Source of the DNA: Catalimonadaceae bacterium JC749
GTDB lineage: Bacteria > Bacteroidota > Bacteroidia > Cytophagales > Cyclobacteriaceae
Direction of reading: 5' to 3'
Assembly (NCBI GenBank): GCA_021730635.1
Contig: JAJNNC010000001.1
Coordinates: 682,001-746,000 of the forward strand
DNA: 64,000 nt
Made by a program: the position numbers and the translations under genes. The notes below the pieces were generated by a model. That model worked only from the letters and a program-made list of their open reading frames with translations. It did not search any database and was not told the origin of the DNA. Positions 33,771-42,575 of this stretch are shown piece by piece; within the stretch, counting starts at the first letter, position 1; each line of letters begins with the position of its first letter.

Positions 33771-34919
33771 CTACTGGGCAGCCATGCCCACTGCCCTCAT
33801 GGGAAGGCCACCCACGGTTTCAACATCTTCCAGGCTACCATCAGTCTTTACTTCATAAACACTAATACTACCATCGCCGCTATTAAGGGCATACAGGAAT
33901 TTTGAATGATGACTTAATGCCATATCAATAGGAGAAGTATCCGGTCCGTCAAATCCTGCTATAGACTCCAGTAATTCTACACTGCCATCTGCCTCTAAGT
34001 AAAAACTGGAAATACTTCCACTGCCGGTATTGGTCGTGTACACATATTTTTGGTTTTTCGTGATAACCACCCAACATGCTGCTGTCTGATGGGTTGGCAC
34101 CTGGTCAGAGATTACGCTAATAGTACCATCACTGTGAATTTTATAAGTGGATAACACACTGGCGTTTTCTGCCCCGCCAAAAGCTTCTGAGACTACCAAT
34201 GTGCCCATCTTCGTGAAGAAAAACCCAAAGGGAGTCTCACCCGCCGATGCATTGATCACGGGTACCTGGGCTTTACCATCATTTCCTACCTGGTACAGTA
34301 AAATCTGATTAGTAGGTTTTTCTGTAACTACTAACCACAAACCATCCGGTGTAAATTCTATCTGCGCTGGTCCCGGAGCCTCTGCCTGACCCTGGTTACT
34401 CAGATATTGTTTAGAGTCAGGAATATAAGTGAGCTTTCCAGAGCTGCTAATATGAAATCCGGCTATATTACCGCTTCCCCCTGCATTGAGTACATATAGA
34501 TATTTTCCATGATACGTTAAACTGATGGGCATTTCTCCTTCCGATCCCACCTTGTCTACTAACTTTATTGCTTTTCCCTTCGTGGAAAACACAGAAATGT
34601 CATGACTACCAGCATTCACCACAAACAACAGTTTCTTACTTTTATCCCAAACAACAGCATTTTGGGAACCCAAGCCAGCACCTGTACCTGTTCCACCCGT
34701 GTAGTACCTTCCTGCTTCTTCTATTTTTCCGTCTCCTCCCCGCTCATAAGCAACCACTTCATTGCCTTCGGTAGCATTGGTGGTAGTGAAAACCATACCA
34801 GCCTGCCCCCTCTCATCAGGGCCATTTTTCAAAAAGTCAAAGAGTTCTTCTTTGCTGCAGGCAGTGAGTCCTATGAGTGCCGCTGCCAATAACAGGAATA
34901 CAAGGTTGAAACTTTTCAT
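33771..34919 (-). CDS. Lactonase-family seven-bladed propeller lipoprotein
   Basis: 382 residues from ATG at 34919 (MKSFNLVFLLLAAALIGLTAC); an ATG nine codons upstream is also open, but the chosen one starts the signal peptide. Lipobox LTAC at Cys 21. Repeated propeller blades follow the 6-phosphogluconolactonase/YVTN pattern: NAVVWDKSKKLLFVVNAGSHDISVF, LTYHGKYLYVLNAGGSGNIAGF, IEFTPDGLWLVVTEKPTNQILLY, KNQKYVYTTNTGSGSISSFY, ALSHHSKFLYALNSGDGSISVY (each seen at about 45-60 residue spacing). Being an exported lipoprotein, it is unlikely to be the cytosolic pentose-pathway enzyme; a binding or lactone-hydrolysing surface role is more likely. Confidence 0.8.
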   Translation of the reverse strand: MKSFNLVFLLLAAALIGLTACSKEELFDFLKNGPDERGQAGMVFTTTNATEGNEVVAYERGGDGKIEEAGRYYTGGTGTGAGLGSQNAVVWDKSKKLLFVVNAGSHDISVFSTKGKAIKLVDKVGSEGEMPISLTYHGKYLYVLNAGGSGNIAGFHISSSGKLTYIPDSKQYLSNQGQAEAPGPAQIEFTPDGLWLVVTEKPTNQILLYQVGNDGKAQVPVINASAGETPFGFFFTKMGTLVVSEAFGGAENASVLSTYKIHSDGTISVISDQVPTHQTAACWVVITKNQKYVYTTNTGSGSISSFYLEADGSVELLESIAGFDGPDTSPIDMALSHHSKFLYALNSGDGSISVYEVKTDGSLEDVETVGGLPMRAVGMAAQ

Positions 34920-34956
34920 GATCGTGCTATAGTTTTGGTGTAACATGTTTGTTTAC

Positions 34957-34964
34957 CAAATCTA
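34957..34964 (-). promoter_or_regulatory. Possible -7 box for the lactonase operon
   Basis: On the minus strand TAGATTTG matches TAnnTTTG, 37 bases before the chosen ATG. No good TTG box at the expected spacing. Confidence 0.35.
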
Positions 34965-35221
34965 TAGATCACTTCACCCCATAAATGTCAGCTATTTTAC
35001 ATTTTAAAAAGTGTAACATAAACGTTATAAAATCGTGACATTTCGCCCTTGATTTCTAATCGCAAGCATGGATGAAAGTTATACAATGTTGCCTTAGGCT
35101 TTTGACAGCCAACTGACAATCCTACTCAAATTTTATTGATATTGGAGAAAGTTGATAAATTTCGGCTTACGGAAACCAGCTATTGTTTAGCTGCTGTTAA
35201 AAGAAAAGAAACTGACTACTT

Positions 35222-35851
35222 ATGAAGAAGATTTTTCCTATTGCTGTAATTCTGGTTATAGTTATCGTGATTATTTATTCCCTGCAGGGCGGAGAGACCC
35301 CGGAAGATTATGTAGAGAGAATCAATACCGAAAGAGAAAGAATCACCCGTTTTATGCAGGGATCAGAAGAATCGCCTTTCGGGCCAGACAGTATTCCTTT
35401 TGCAGGACTAGAATATTTTCCTGTTGATCCTGCCTATCGGGTGAAAGCCCGATTAGATCCCATAACAGAACAAAAGCTGCTGGTCTTACCGACTACTACC
35501 GGCGAAGAAGAAAAATATATACGCTATGGATATGCTAAATTCGAACTCAATGGCTCTGAAAATCGCTTGCTGGTTTTACAACCCTTTGAGAGTGAGAGAG
35601 CCAATCAACTGTTTGTAGCTTTTGCCGATGAAACCAGCGGAAATGAAACATACGGGGGAGGTCGCTACCTGAATGTAGACATGCCCGGCCGTAGTGGACA
35701 AAACACTATTGAACTGGATTTTAATCTGGCCTATAATCCTTACTGTGCATACAATCCAACCTACAGCTGCCCCTTTCCTCCTCAAGAAAATATCTTAAAA
35801 ATTGCTGTAGAAGCCGGGGAGAAAACATATGAAACGAACTCGGCTGAGTGA
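35222..35851 (+). CDS. DUF1684 family protein, membrane-anchored
   Basis: 209 residues. An uncleaved-looking N-terminal hydrophobic segment (about 4-20, IFPIAVILVIVIVIIY) is followed by the DUF1684 fold: SPFGPDSIPFAGLEYFPVDP, YRVKARLDP, YGYAKFELNGSENRLLVLQP, LFVAFADETSGNETYGGGRY and DFNLAYNPYCAYNPTYSCPF, the last being the conserved core with Asn, Pro and Cys residues. The family is widespread and exported, but of unknown biochemical role. It is convergent with the M1 peptidase gene, with a long inverted repeat between. Confidence 0.82.
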   Translation: MKKIFPIAVILVIVIVIIYSLQGGETPEDYVERINTERERITRFMQGSEESPFGPDSIPFAGLEYFPVDPAYRVKARLDPITEQKLLVLPTTTGEEEKYIRYGYAKFELNGSENRLLVLQPFESERANQLFVAFADETSGNETYGGGRYLNVDMPGRSGQNTIELDFNLAYNPYCAYNPTYSCPFPPQENILKIAVEAGEKTYETNSAE

Positions 35852-35906
35852 TAGATGAATGAAATAAATAACATTGAGACTGTGGTATTCATGATAAACC
35901 ATATTT

Positions 35907-35971
35907 AGTGTTTTGAGTTTTGGTTTCCTGTTTTTAGATAAACATACTCAGAAACTCAAACTCAAAACACT
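35907..35971. terminator. Long inverted repeat between convergent genes
   Basis: 14-bp perfect arms AGTGTTTTGAGTTT (35907-35920) / AAACTCAAAACACT (35958-35971), extended by GGTTTC (35922-35927) / GAAACT (35951-35956) to about 20 paired bases with a 23-base loop. Bidirectional terminator between the DUF1684 and M1 peptidase genes; T/A-rich arms. Confidence 0.65.
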
Positions 35972-35988
35972 ATCTCTTATCTTCTTAT

Positions 35989-38331
35989 CTATTCGTTTCC
36001 TATTACTTCCTCATTCTTTTTCTTCTTTTGCATAGGATTCGGGCCTGAAGTGCCACGGGCATCCATTTGTTCCTTGTATATTTCGAAGCGTGTAGGAACC
36101 GCTCTTTTAGGAAAATAATTATTACCCTCGTTAGTGTCTGCAGTTTCCCGGTAAGGGTCCAGGCGGATTTGCGTTACCTTTTTATTTTTAGCAAAAACTT
36201 TAGTGGCTTTCTCCGCATTCAAACGCCATATCTCTGCCGGTATATGCTCTACTTCTGTGCTACCATCTTCATAGGTCCACTCAAAAACTACCGGCATCAC
36301 CAATCCTCCTACATTCTCTAAAGTTACCTCGTAAAAGTTTATACCTGCCTTTAATAGTTCCTTTTCTTTATCATCCAAGCCTTCCACAAACGCCTGATAA
36401 GCTTCAATATCTTCTTGGTTAACAGCAAAAGGATCATAGCTATTATAAAAGTCGCGCAATGCAGGGTCGGCTTCAATAGCGGTTTGTGCTACATCTTCCT
36501 CATTGTACACCTGGCTGATATGTTTTTCTTCCTCCAGATACTGTTGCTTGGCAATAGGATTTTCAACGCTGGGATCCTGTGTGTTGATCTGATAATATTT
36601 CACCTGATCAATACCAATGTCTACATGATCTACCGTATAGAACCATCCCCTCCAGAACCAATCCAAATCAGTACCTGAGGCATCTTCCATAGTACGGAAA
36701 AAATCTGCTGGTTCCGGATGCTTGAACGCCCAACGTGTGGCATAAGTCTTAAAAGCATGATCGAATAACTCACGCCCCATCACTGTCTCACGCAAAATAT
36801 TCAGGGCTGTAGCAGGTTTGGCATAGGCATTCCAGCCGAACTGCTGAATCTGCTCTGAATTGGTCATTATCGGACTGATCCCTGTTTTATCACCACTCAT
36901 ATAGGGAACAATTTTAAAAGCAGGTCCGCGGCGGGAAGGGTAGTTTCTGTCCCATTCCTGCTCGGTCAGGTATTGCACAAAAGTATTCAGCCCTTCATCC
37001 ATCCATGTCCACTGGCGTTCGTCAGAATTGACAATCATAGGAAAGAAATTGTGGCCCACTTCATGAATAATGACGCTGATCATACCGTATTTGATCCGGT
37101 CTGAGTAAGTACCATCAGGAGCAGGGCGACCATAATTAAAGCAAATCATGGGATATTCCATACCGTTGGAAGCCTCCACTGATATGGCTTTCGGATAAGG
37201 ATAAGGAATAGTATATTTAGAGTAAGTCTTGAGTGTATGTGCCACTACTTTAGTAGAATATTGCCCCCAAAGTGGATTCGCTTCCTTCGGATAATAAGAC
37301 ATGGCCATGACAGTACGCCCGTCAATCTCTACACCCATGGCATCCCAGATGTATTTTCTTGAACTACCAAAGGCAAAGTCTCTCACACTGTCGGCATGGT
37401 ATATCCAGGTCTTGGTATCTTTTGCATGTTTCTTTTCTTTCCTGGTGGCTTCTTCCTGGCTCACAATAATCACAGGTTCTTTTGCTGTCTTCGATTTCTC
37501 AAACAATTCTATTTGTGTTGGAGTCAGTACTTCCTCCGGATTTTGCAAGGTGCCCGTAGAAGCAACAATATGATCTGAAGGAACGGTAATTTCCACTTCA
37601 TAGTCACCAAAAGTAAGAGCAAACTCACCTCTCCCTAAAAATTGTTTGTGCTGCCAGCCCTGATGGTCGCTGTAAACAGCCATACGGGGAAACCACTGCG
37701 TAACGGTATAAAGGTAATTTCCATCTTCAGGAAAATATTCATAACCACCACGTCCGCCCATGAGCATACGATCGTTGATATTATAGTACCAGTCTACCGA
37801 GAAAACATATTGTTCACCGGGCTTCAAAGGTTCAGGCATATCTACCCGCATCATTGTGCGGTTAATCGTGTAGGGTAAAGGATTTCCTTCAGCGTCTTTC
37901 ACAGCCTGTATTTTATGTCCACCGTCAAAATCATATCCAATGAGTGCTTCCAGGTCATCCACATTCATTTTATCGGTAATGCTGTTGGTTTGTGTCTTGT
38001 AGGTATCAGAATCCTTGGCTCGCATATTCTGATCTAACTGCACCCACAGATATTCCAACACATCGGGTGAGTTGTTGTAATAGGTGATGGTTTCAGAGCC
38101 TGTAAGTCGTTGTGTCTCATCATTTAACTGGCACTTGATCTTATAATCAGCTCTTTGTTGCCAGTACTCATGACCAGGTGCCCCCGATCCGGCGCGATAT
38201 ACATTGGGTGTAGGCAGCAAAGTTCCTAATTGCTCGAACTTATTAGTATGCTTTCCCTCCTGCGCATAGGCAGAAAAAATAAAAACTGTCAGAAACAAAA
38301 AAGATATACACTGTCTTATCATGCTTATCAT
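35989..38331 (-). CDS. M1 family zinc metallopeptidase (aminopeptidase N-like), exported
   Basis: 780 residues, starting at M1 or at M4 (MIRQCISFLFLTVFIFSAYAQ gives a clean signal peptide). The N-terminal beta domain (DYKIKCQLNDETQRLTGSET) is followed by the catalytic thermolysin-like domain with the full zinc signature HEVGH, 18 residues, then E (HEVGHNFFP ... MDEGLNTFVQYL). The usual GAMEN exopeptidase motif reads SNGMEYPMICF here, so substrate choice may differ from ordinary aminopeptidases. The C-terminal part is beta-rich. Periplasmic or surface peptide digestion is likely. Followed upstream on the same strand by a HupE/UreJ-like gene, a pairing I recall from other Bacteroidota. Confidence 0.88.
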   Translation of the reverse strand: MISMIRQCISFLFLTVFIFSAYAQEGKHTNKFEQLGTLLPTPNVYRAGSGAPGHEYWQQRADYKIKCQLNDETQRLTGSETITYYNNSPDVLEYLWVQLDQNMRAKDSDTYKTQTNSITDKMNVDDLEALIGYDFDGGHKIQAVKDAEGNPLPYTINRTMMRVDMPEPLKPGEQYVFSVDWYYNINDRMLMGGRGGYEYFPEDGNYLYTVTQWFPRMAVYSDHQGWQHKQFLGRGEFALTFGDYEVEITVPSDHIVASTGTLQNPEEVLTPTQIELFEKSKTAKEPVIIVSQEEATRKEKKHAKDTKTWIYHADSVRDFAFGSSRKYIWDAMGVEIDGRTVMAMSYYPKEANPLWGQYSTKVVAHTLKTYSKYTIPYPYPKAISVEASNGMEYPMICFNYGRPAPDGTYSDRIKYGMISVIIHEVGHNFFPMIVNSDERQWTWMDEGLNTFVQYLTEQEWDRNYPSRRGPAFKIVPYMSGDKTGISPIMTNSEQIQQFGWNAYAKPATALNILRETVMGRELFDHAFKTYATRWAFKHPEPADFFRTMEDASGTDLDWFWRGWFYTVDHVDIGIDQVKYYQINTQDPSVENPIAKQQYLEEEKHISQVYNEEDVAQTAIEADPALRDFYNSYDPFAVNQEDIEAYQAFVEGLDDKEKELLKAGINFYEVTLENVGGLVMPVVFEWTYEDGSTEVEHIPAEIWRLNAEKATKVFAKNKKVTQIRLDPYRETADTNEGNNYFPKRAVPTRFEIYKEQMDARGTSGPNPMQKKKKNEEVIGNE

Positions 38332-38406
38332 AGGTAAACCTAAAGTTATATAAGAATTAATAGTAAATTACAGATTATAAACAAACAATGGAAACCAAAT
38401 AATATT

Positions 38407-38991
38407 TTACCAGAATTTAGCATTCATCATTAAACTAAGGGCAATACCGGCAACCGCAGAAGAAACAACCAGTTTCCAGTCCCTTCTCGCTACACTCAGA
38501 ATGTTGATAAATATAAAGGAAATTATTAAGAAACCAGCAACGACCACCACCTGCCCTACTTCTAAACCCAGATTGAAAGCAAATAATTGCATTAAGATAC
38601 TTTCATCCCTTCCTAACAGGCTGCGCAAATAATTAGAAAACCCCATACCATGAATCAATCCAAAAAATAAAGCAAATCCATCGTTAATTTGCAGGCTTCC
38701 TCCCTTAAAATTTTGTTGCTTTTTTACTATATTGCTCAAAGCAGTAATGAAAATAGTTACCGGAATCAAAAACTCTACTACTGCGCTATTTATGCGGAAA
38801 ATATCAAGCGTCACTAACGCCAGCGTGATAGAATGTCCAATGGTGAAGGCTGTTACAATTACTAATATTCTTTTCCAGTCGCGGGGCAAATAAAGCGCAC
38901 AGAGTGCTATAACAAATAAAATGTGGTCATAACCATTGATATCCAGGATGTGGGTAAGCCCTAAATTAAAATAGAGGGAAAAGGTAGACAT
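38407..38991 (-). CDS. HupE/UreJ-family membrane protein
   Basis: 194 residues, six or seven membrane helices. Family signs: GLTHILDINGYDHILFVIAL, FTIGHSITLALVTL, GLIHGMGFSNYL and FAFNLGLEVGQVVVV, with conserved His and Asp inside helices as in the HupE/UreJ group that may move nickel or another metal. No hydrogenase or urease gene is nearby, so nickel transport is not supported by context. It precedes the M1 peptidase gene on the same strand by 75 bases. Confidence 0.82.
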   Translation of the reverse strand: MSTFSLYFNLGLTHILDINGYDHILFVIALCALYLPRDWKRILVIVTAFTIGHSITLALVTLDIFRINSAVVEFLIPVTIFITALSNIVKKQQNFKGGSLQINDGFALFFGLIHGMGFSNYLRSLLGRDESILMQLFAFNLGLEVGQVVVVAGFLIISFIFINILSVARRDWKLVVSSAVAGIALSLMMNAKFW

Positions 38992-39020
38992 AATCTAGAA
39001 TCATTAAGCAGAAAATCAGG

Positions 39021-39028
39021 CAAAAATA
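39021..39028 (-). promoter_or_regulatory. Possible -7 box for the HupE/UreJ-like gene
   Basis: Minus-strand TATTTTTG (plus CAAAAATA) lies 29 bases before the ATG; the TTG box is not clear. Confidence 0.35.
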
Positions 39029-39204
39029 TTGAATAATTGTAAAATGCTTTTATTTTACAACCATTACAATCAGCGCTGTATCAAGCTGTAATTCTATTAA
39101 ATTCAACCAAAATTTCATACTATTCTCAGCTCTTTAACTGGAAAGTTCCTTACCTACGAAAAGGTTTAATGAAGTGATTGCTCTATGTAATAAAGAAATT
39201 TTGT

Positions 39205-40470
39205 ATGGGTGTATTTGTTTGGCATACTTGGGTAATTCGCTTTTTAATAAGTATTACCTTCCTATTAGTGGTAGTTCCTGATACGGCCACCGCACAATAT
39301 GGAGGATTTAGATTAGCCAATCCAAAAGCCAGAAGGGTATCCATCCCCTTTGAATTACATAGCAACTTGATCGTAGTACCCGTTAAAGTCAATGATGGAG
39401 ACGAACTCAAATTTATTTTGGATACGGGTGTCAGGACTGCCATTCTTACCAATAAAATATATGTCGATGGCATTCCTTCAAAAAATGATCGGGTGATCAG
39501 TCTGATGGGAGCTGGTAATGCTGGGCAAATTAGTGCCTATGTAAGCAACAATATCAGTTTTGACATGCCGGGTCTGACCGCAGAAGGGAATGCTATGCTG
39601 GTCTTAAAAGAAGATTACCTAATGCTGGACAGCCATTTGGGTACCCGTGTACACGGTATCCTGGGTTATGAGATCTTCAGCCGTTTTGTTGTGGAGATAG
39701 ACTATACCAACCGTAAGATAATCTTACACAAACCAGAATATTTTAGGCCCAGAAGATCCTATGCAGCCATTCCTATCACCGTAGAAGACACCAAGCCTTA
39801 TGTGAAAAATGTTCAGTATATAGGAGACAATAACTCTCCCATTGAAATTAAACTGATGGTGGACACTGGTGCCAGTCATTCCCTGTTGTTGAATTCTTCA
39901 ACCCATCCGAATCTTAAGGTGCCGGAGAAAAGACTCTCTGGCTATTTAGGCCGTGGCCTCAGTGGAGACATTTATGGGCATATGGCGCGCGTTAAAGAAA
40001 TAAGGATCAATAAATTTAAGATCAAAGGGATCATCGCTTCTTTTCCCGAAGAAAATGAATTCGCCGAAGAGTTGGCCGCTCGCACCAGTCATAATGGTAA
40101 CATTGGCGGCTCCATCCTGAAACGGTTTCGGGTTATTTTCGACTATGCCAATGGTTTCATGTATCTTAAAAAAAATCGCTTGTTTCGGAAAGAATTTGAA
40201 TACAACATGAGCGGTATGGATCTGATTGCCATTGGCCCTCTGCTGGAAACTTATGTAGTGAGCAAAATAGCAGAAGATACCCCTGCCGAACGGGTCGGCA
40301 TTCAAGAAGGAGATATTATTTTGTCAGTGAATGGCATCGCTTTTCCCGAATTAACGCTGGCCACCTTCAACAGTTTGACAAGTTTTAAACCCGGTAAAAC
40401 CATAAGAGTAAGACTCATGCGGAACGGCCTGGTGATGAGGAAAAAATTCAAGCTGGAAAGAATTCTCTAA
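39205..40470 (+). CDS. Exported retropepsin-like aspartyl protease with PDZ domain
   Basis: 421 residues from ATG at 39205; a TTG at 39178 is also open. Signal peptide ending near ATAQ. Two aspartyl-protease half-sites: LKFILDTGVRTAILT (Asp about 73) and IKLMVDTGASHSLLLN, each DTG, so the dimeric pepsin-like site is formed within one chain. DYANGFMYLKKN follows, then a C-terminal PDZ domain (about 335-415, VGIQEGDIILSVNGIAFPEL). This domain order is common in Bacteroidota, with unknown targets. The protein is predicted to be periplasmic. Convergent with the ARMT1-like gene. Confidence 0.85.
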   Translation: MGVFVWHTWVIRFLISITFLLVVVPDTATAQYGGFRLANPKARRVSIPFELHSNLIVVPVKVNDGDELKFILDTGVRTAILTNKIYVDGIPSKNDRVISLMGAGNAGQISAYVSNNISFDMPGLTAEGNAMLVLKEDYLMLDSHLGTRVHGILGYEIFSRFVVEIDYTNRKIILHKPEYFRPRRSYAAIPITVEDTKPYVKNVQYIGDNNSPIEIKLMVDTGASHSLLLNSSTHPNLKVPEKRLSGYLGRGLSGDIYGHMARVKEIRINKFKIKGIIASFPEENEFAEELAARTSHNGNIGGSILKRFRVIFDYANGFMYLKKNRLFRKEFEYNMSGMDLIAIGPLLETYVVSKIAEDTPAERVGIQEGDIILSVNGIAFPELTLATFNSLTSFKPGKTIRVRLMRNGLVMRKKFKLERIL

Positions 40471-40521
40471 CCAGGAAGATTAAACAATTTGGAAAACCTT
40501 AACTGCCCATTGTGTTATTAT

Positions 40522-41712
40522 TCACGCATTCCCAATAAATTGAATCAAGCCATATTTACCACTTGTCAGCCAATGCGAAGTGCTGGTGTCCATACCTCTC
40601 AAACTATCTTCCTTGAGGCCGACCAGCACTTCTGATTTTAATGTTCTCAAGGCCAGACAAGGCACAGGCAGATAATCTACCGCTTCCCAAACGGGCGTTG
40701 TCCATGGCCATGATGCGTCACCCAACAACCGGCGATAATTAGCATCTCCCTTACTCACTAATAAATCTGCAGCAGATAGTTGATGTTGTAACCCTGACGG
40801 CAGCTCAAAGAAATGAGCAGGGGCATTCCAGAACGGATGATCCTCTATGACAAGTCTGGATTGGCGAAAATGTGCTGACAATCGATCTGCGAAAGCTGCC
40901 GGAAAACGTGTATGATCTTTGAAAAATTGCCAGGTAAGGTCAACATCTTTTCGGGTAGCATCTGATACAAAGGTGGGATACGTTTTGGCATGAAAGACCA
41001 CTTGCCGGGTCAGTTTTGTCGTTAAGAAAAAATCTGCCAGCAGGAAGTCGCCCGCCAGTTCCACACCAGCGTTATCCAGAATAAAGTCTATTCTCTCAGG
41101 CTGTCGCTTATGCATAAAGTGCCATAAACGTTCCACGTTATCAATGATCAGCGCATCGTCTGCCTGAGATTCTGTCCGCAGAAGCTGCTGTTGTGCTGGT
41201 AGTAAACTCATGTCGGCCCGGTTACCCCAAAGATTGATTAACAGCAAACCACGAAGATGCGCCTGGATCGTCTCTTTCTCTCCAAGCATAGGCTCCTGTT
41301 GTTCGATGGCCTTTTGCAAAAAAGAACTATGGTCTTCCAGGCCGGTTAATTTCTGCTTTTGAAAAGGATCCAGTTGATAAAAAGGCCCTGGCTGAAAATA
41401 ATATACAGCCTCTAATATACGGCGATAAAAATAGGCTTCTGCCAGATAAAAAGGAGCTTCCAGCCAGTTTTTACCCTGGTATTGCTGGAAATACTTTTCC
41501 CAGTAAGATCGTTCGGAAGAGGCTACACTTTCTGGCAATGAAATAGGTTGCTGTGGAATTTCTGCTTTCAATGCCTGAAGATTTACTACTATTTCAGGAG
41601 GGTAAAAGTTATCCTCTATGATTTTATCAATGATGTGAGGCAACCGGACAGTGATAGTAAAGTGAGCGAAAGAAGTCGGTTCCTGACCTGTAATGGGTGG
41701 AGGTAATGGCAT
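40522..41712 (-). CDS. ARMT1/DUF89 damage-control phosphatase-like protein
   Basis: 396 residues. The DUF89 metal-binding core is clear: IDFILDNAGVELAGDFLLAD, VVFHAKTYPTFVSDATRKDV and SKGDANYRRLLGDASWPW, giving the Asp-Asn, Asp and Asp ligands of the family. The N-terminal third is helical and diverged (SYWEKYFQQYQ, FYLAEAYFYRRILEAVYYF), as in ARMT1-type members. Family members remove phosphate from damaged sugar phosphates such as fructose-1-phosphate. Its ATG directly follows the stop of the VOC gene (TAAATG), so they are translated together. Confidence 0.82.
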   Translation of the reverse strand: MPLPPPITGQEPTSFAHFTITVRLPHIIDKIIEDNFYPPEIVVNLQALKAEIPQQPISLPESVASSERSYWEKYFQQYQGKNWLEAPFYLAEAYFYRRILEAVYYFQPGPFYQLDPFQKQKLTGLEDHSSFLQKAIEQQEPMLGEKETIQAHLRGLLLINLWGNRADMSLLPAQQQLLRTESQADDALIIDNVERLWHFMHKRQPERIDFILDNAGVELAGDFLLADFFLTTKLTRQVVFHAKTYPTFVSDATRKDVDLTWQFFKDHTRFPAAFADRLSAHFRQSRLVIEDHPFWNAPAHFFELPSGLQHQLSAADLLVSKGDANYRRLLGDASWPWTTPVWEAVDYLPVPCLALRTLKSEVLVGLKEDSLRGMDTSTSHWLTSGKYGLIQFIGNA

Positions 41713-42219
41713 TTAAGAATTTTTATGGTGTTCTATTGTTTTGAGCAGATCATCCAAATCTAAGGGATGCGTATACATATCTATAGAACCATCTGCCTTT
41801 TGCGGCCAGAGGTCTTTGGGTCTGTCCCAATAAAGTTCTACCCCATTCCGGTCGGGGTCGTTCAGGTAGATGGCTTCCGATACGCCGTGGTCTGCCGCCC
41901 CTGTGATAGGATAGTTAAAACTGAGCAACCGTTGATAGGCAACAGCCAGATCTCTCCGGGTAGGATACAATATAGCAGTATGAAACAAGCCTGCACTTCG
42001 CAAGGGTGCCGGAGGCCCTTCTTTGCTATACCATGTATTGAGTCCAAGATGATGGTGATAGCCACCGGCAGCGATAAAGGCAGCCTCATGGCCATAAGTA
42101 GTGGTCAGAGAAAAGCCCAGTATGTCACAGTAAAAATGTAGCGCACGTTCCAGATTAGAGACTTTCAGATGAACATGTCCGATACGTGTCTGCGCCGGGA
42201 TGGTGTAGGAATCTGTCAT
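41713..42219 (-). CDS. VOC-family protein (CatE/glyoxalase-type)
   Basis: 168 residues with one complete paired beta-alpha-beta-beta-beta module set: IGHVHLKVSNLERALHFYCD, ILGFSLTTTYGHEAAFIAAGGYHHHLGLNTW, GLFHTAILYPTR and GVELYWDRPKDLWP. Candidate metal ligands are His in HVHLKV, His in LFHTAIL and Glu in GVELYWD. The pattern matches catechol-2,3-dioxygenase-like (CatE) proteins of Firmicutes and Bacteroidota, whose real substrates are mostly unknown. Immediately followed by the ARMT1-like gene. Confidence 0.83.
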   Translation of the reverse strand: MTDSYTIPAQTRIGHVHLKVSNLERALHFYCDILGFSLTTTYGHEAAFIAAGGYHHHLGLNTWYSKEGPPAPLRSAGLFHTAILYPTRRDLAVAYQRLLSFNYPITGAADHGVSEAIYLNDPDRNGVELYWDRPKDLWPQKADGSIDMYTHPLDLDDLLKTIEHHKNS

Positions 42220-42575
42220 AGTTTATGAGTTGTCTAAGTTGCCTATCCAAAACTGTTATACAGTAACAAGTTACAGTTTTTATTGGTAGCCCACACTTCA
42301 ATGATAGACCTTCATGTATCAAATAAGAAAATGCCATCGAACAAAGCGTAAACCTTGGCCACCTTACAATCTGTTTCTTTTTTCACCTGTCGTGTATCTC
42401 CTTACAAAATCTCAGTCAGTTTTTGCATTAATTGTGCAGCTTTTGAATATTTCTGATTAATAATGTGTTATCAGGAAGAAGTGTTCGGATGAAAGCTTAT
42501 CTTCAGTAGCCATTACGAACCCCTCAAACTGCCATTGCGTATAAACAAAGGTTTTACTTTTAAGTTTTCCCATGT
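42220..42575. other. 356-base divergent intergenic region with an inverted repeat
   Basis: No gene. AAAACTGT (42249-42256) / ACAGTTTT (42273-42280) form an 8-bp inverted repeat 30 bases before the VOC gene start, in a place where an operator could lie. No complete consensus promoter was found on either strand. Confidence 0.4.

Noticed and set aside
33771-34919. Cytosolic 6-phosphogluconolactonase
   Set aside because: The propeller fits the lactonase family, but the lipoprotein signal places it outside the cytosol.
38407-38991. Nickel transporter of a hydrogenase or urease
   Set aside because: The family name suggests it, but no hydrogenase, urease or nickel accessory gene is in the window.
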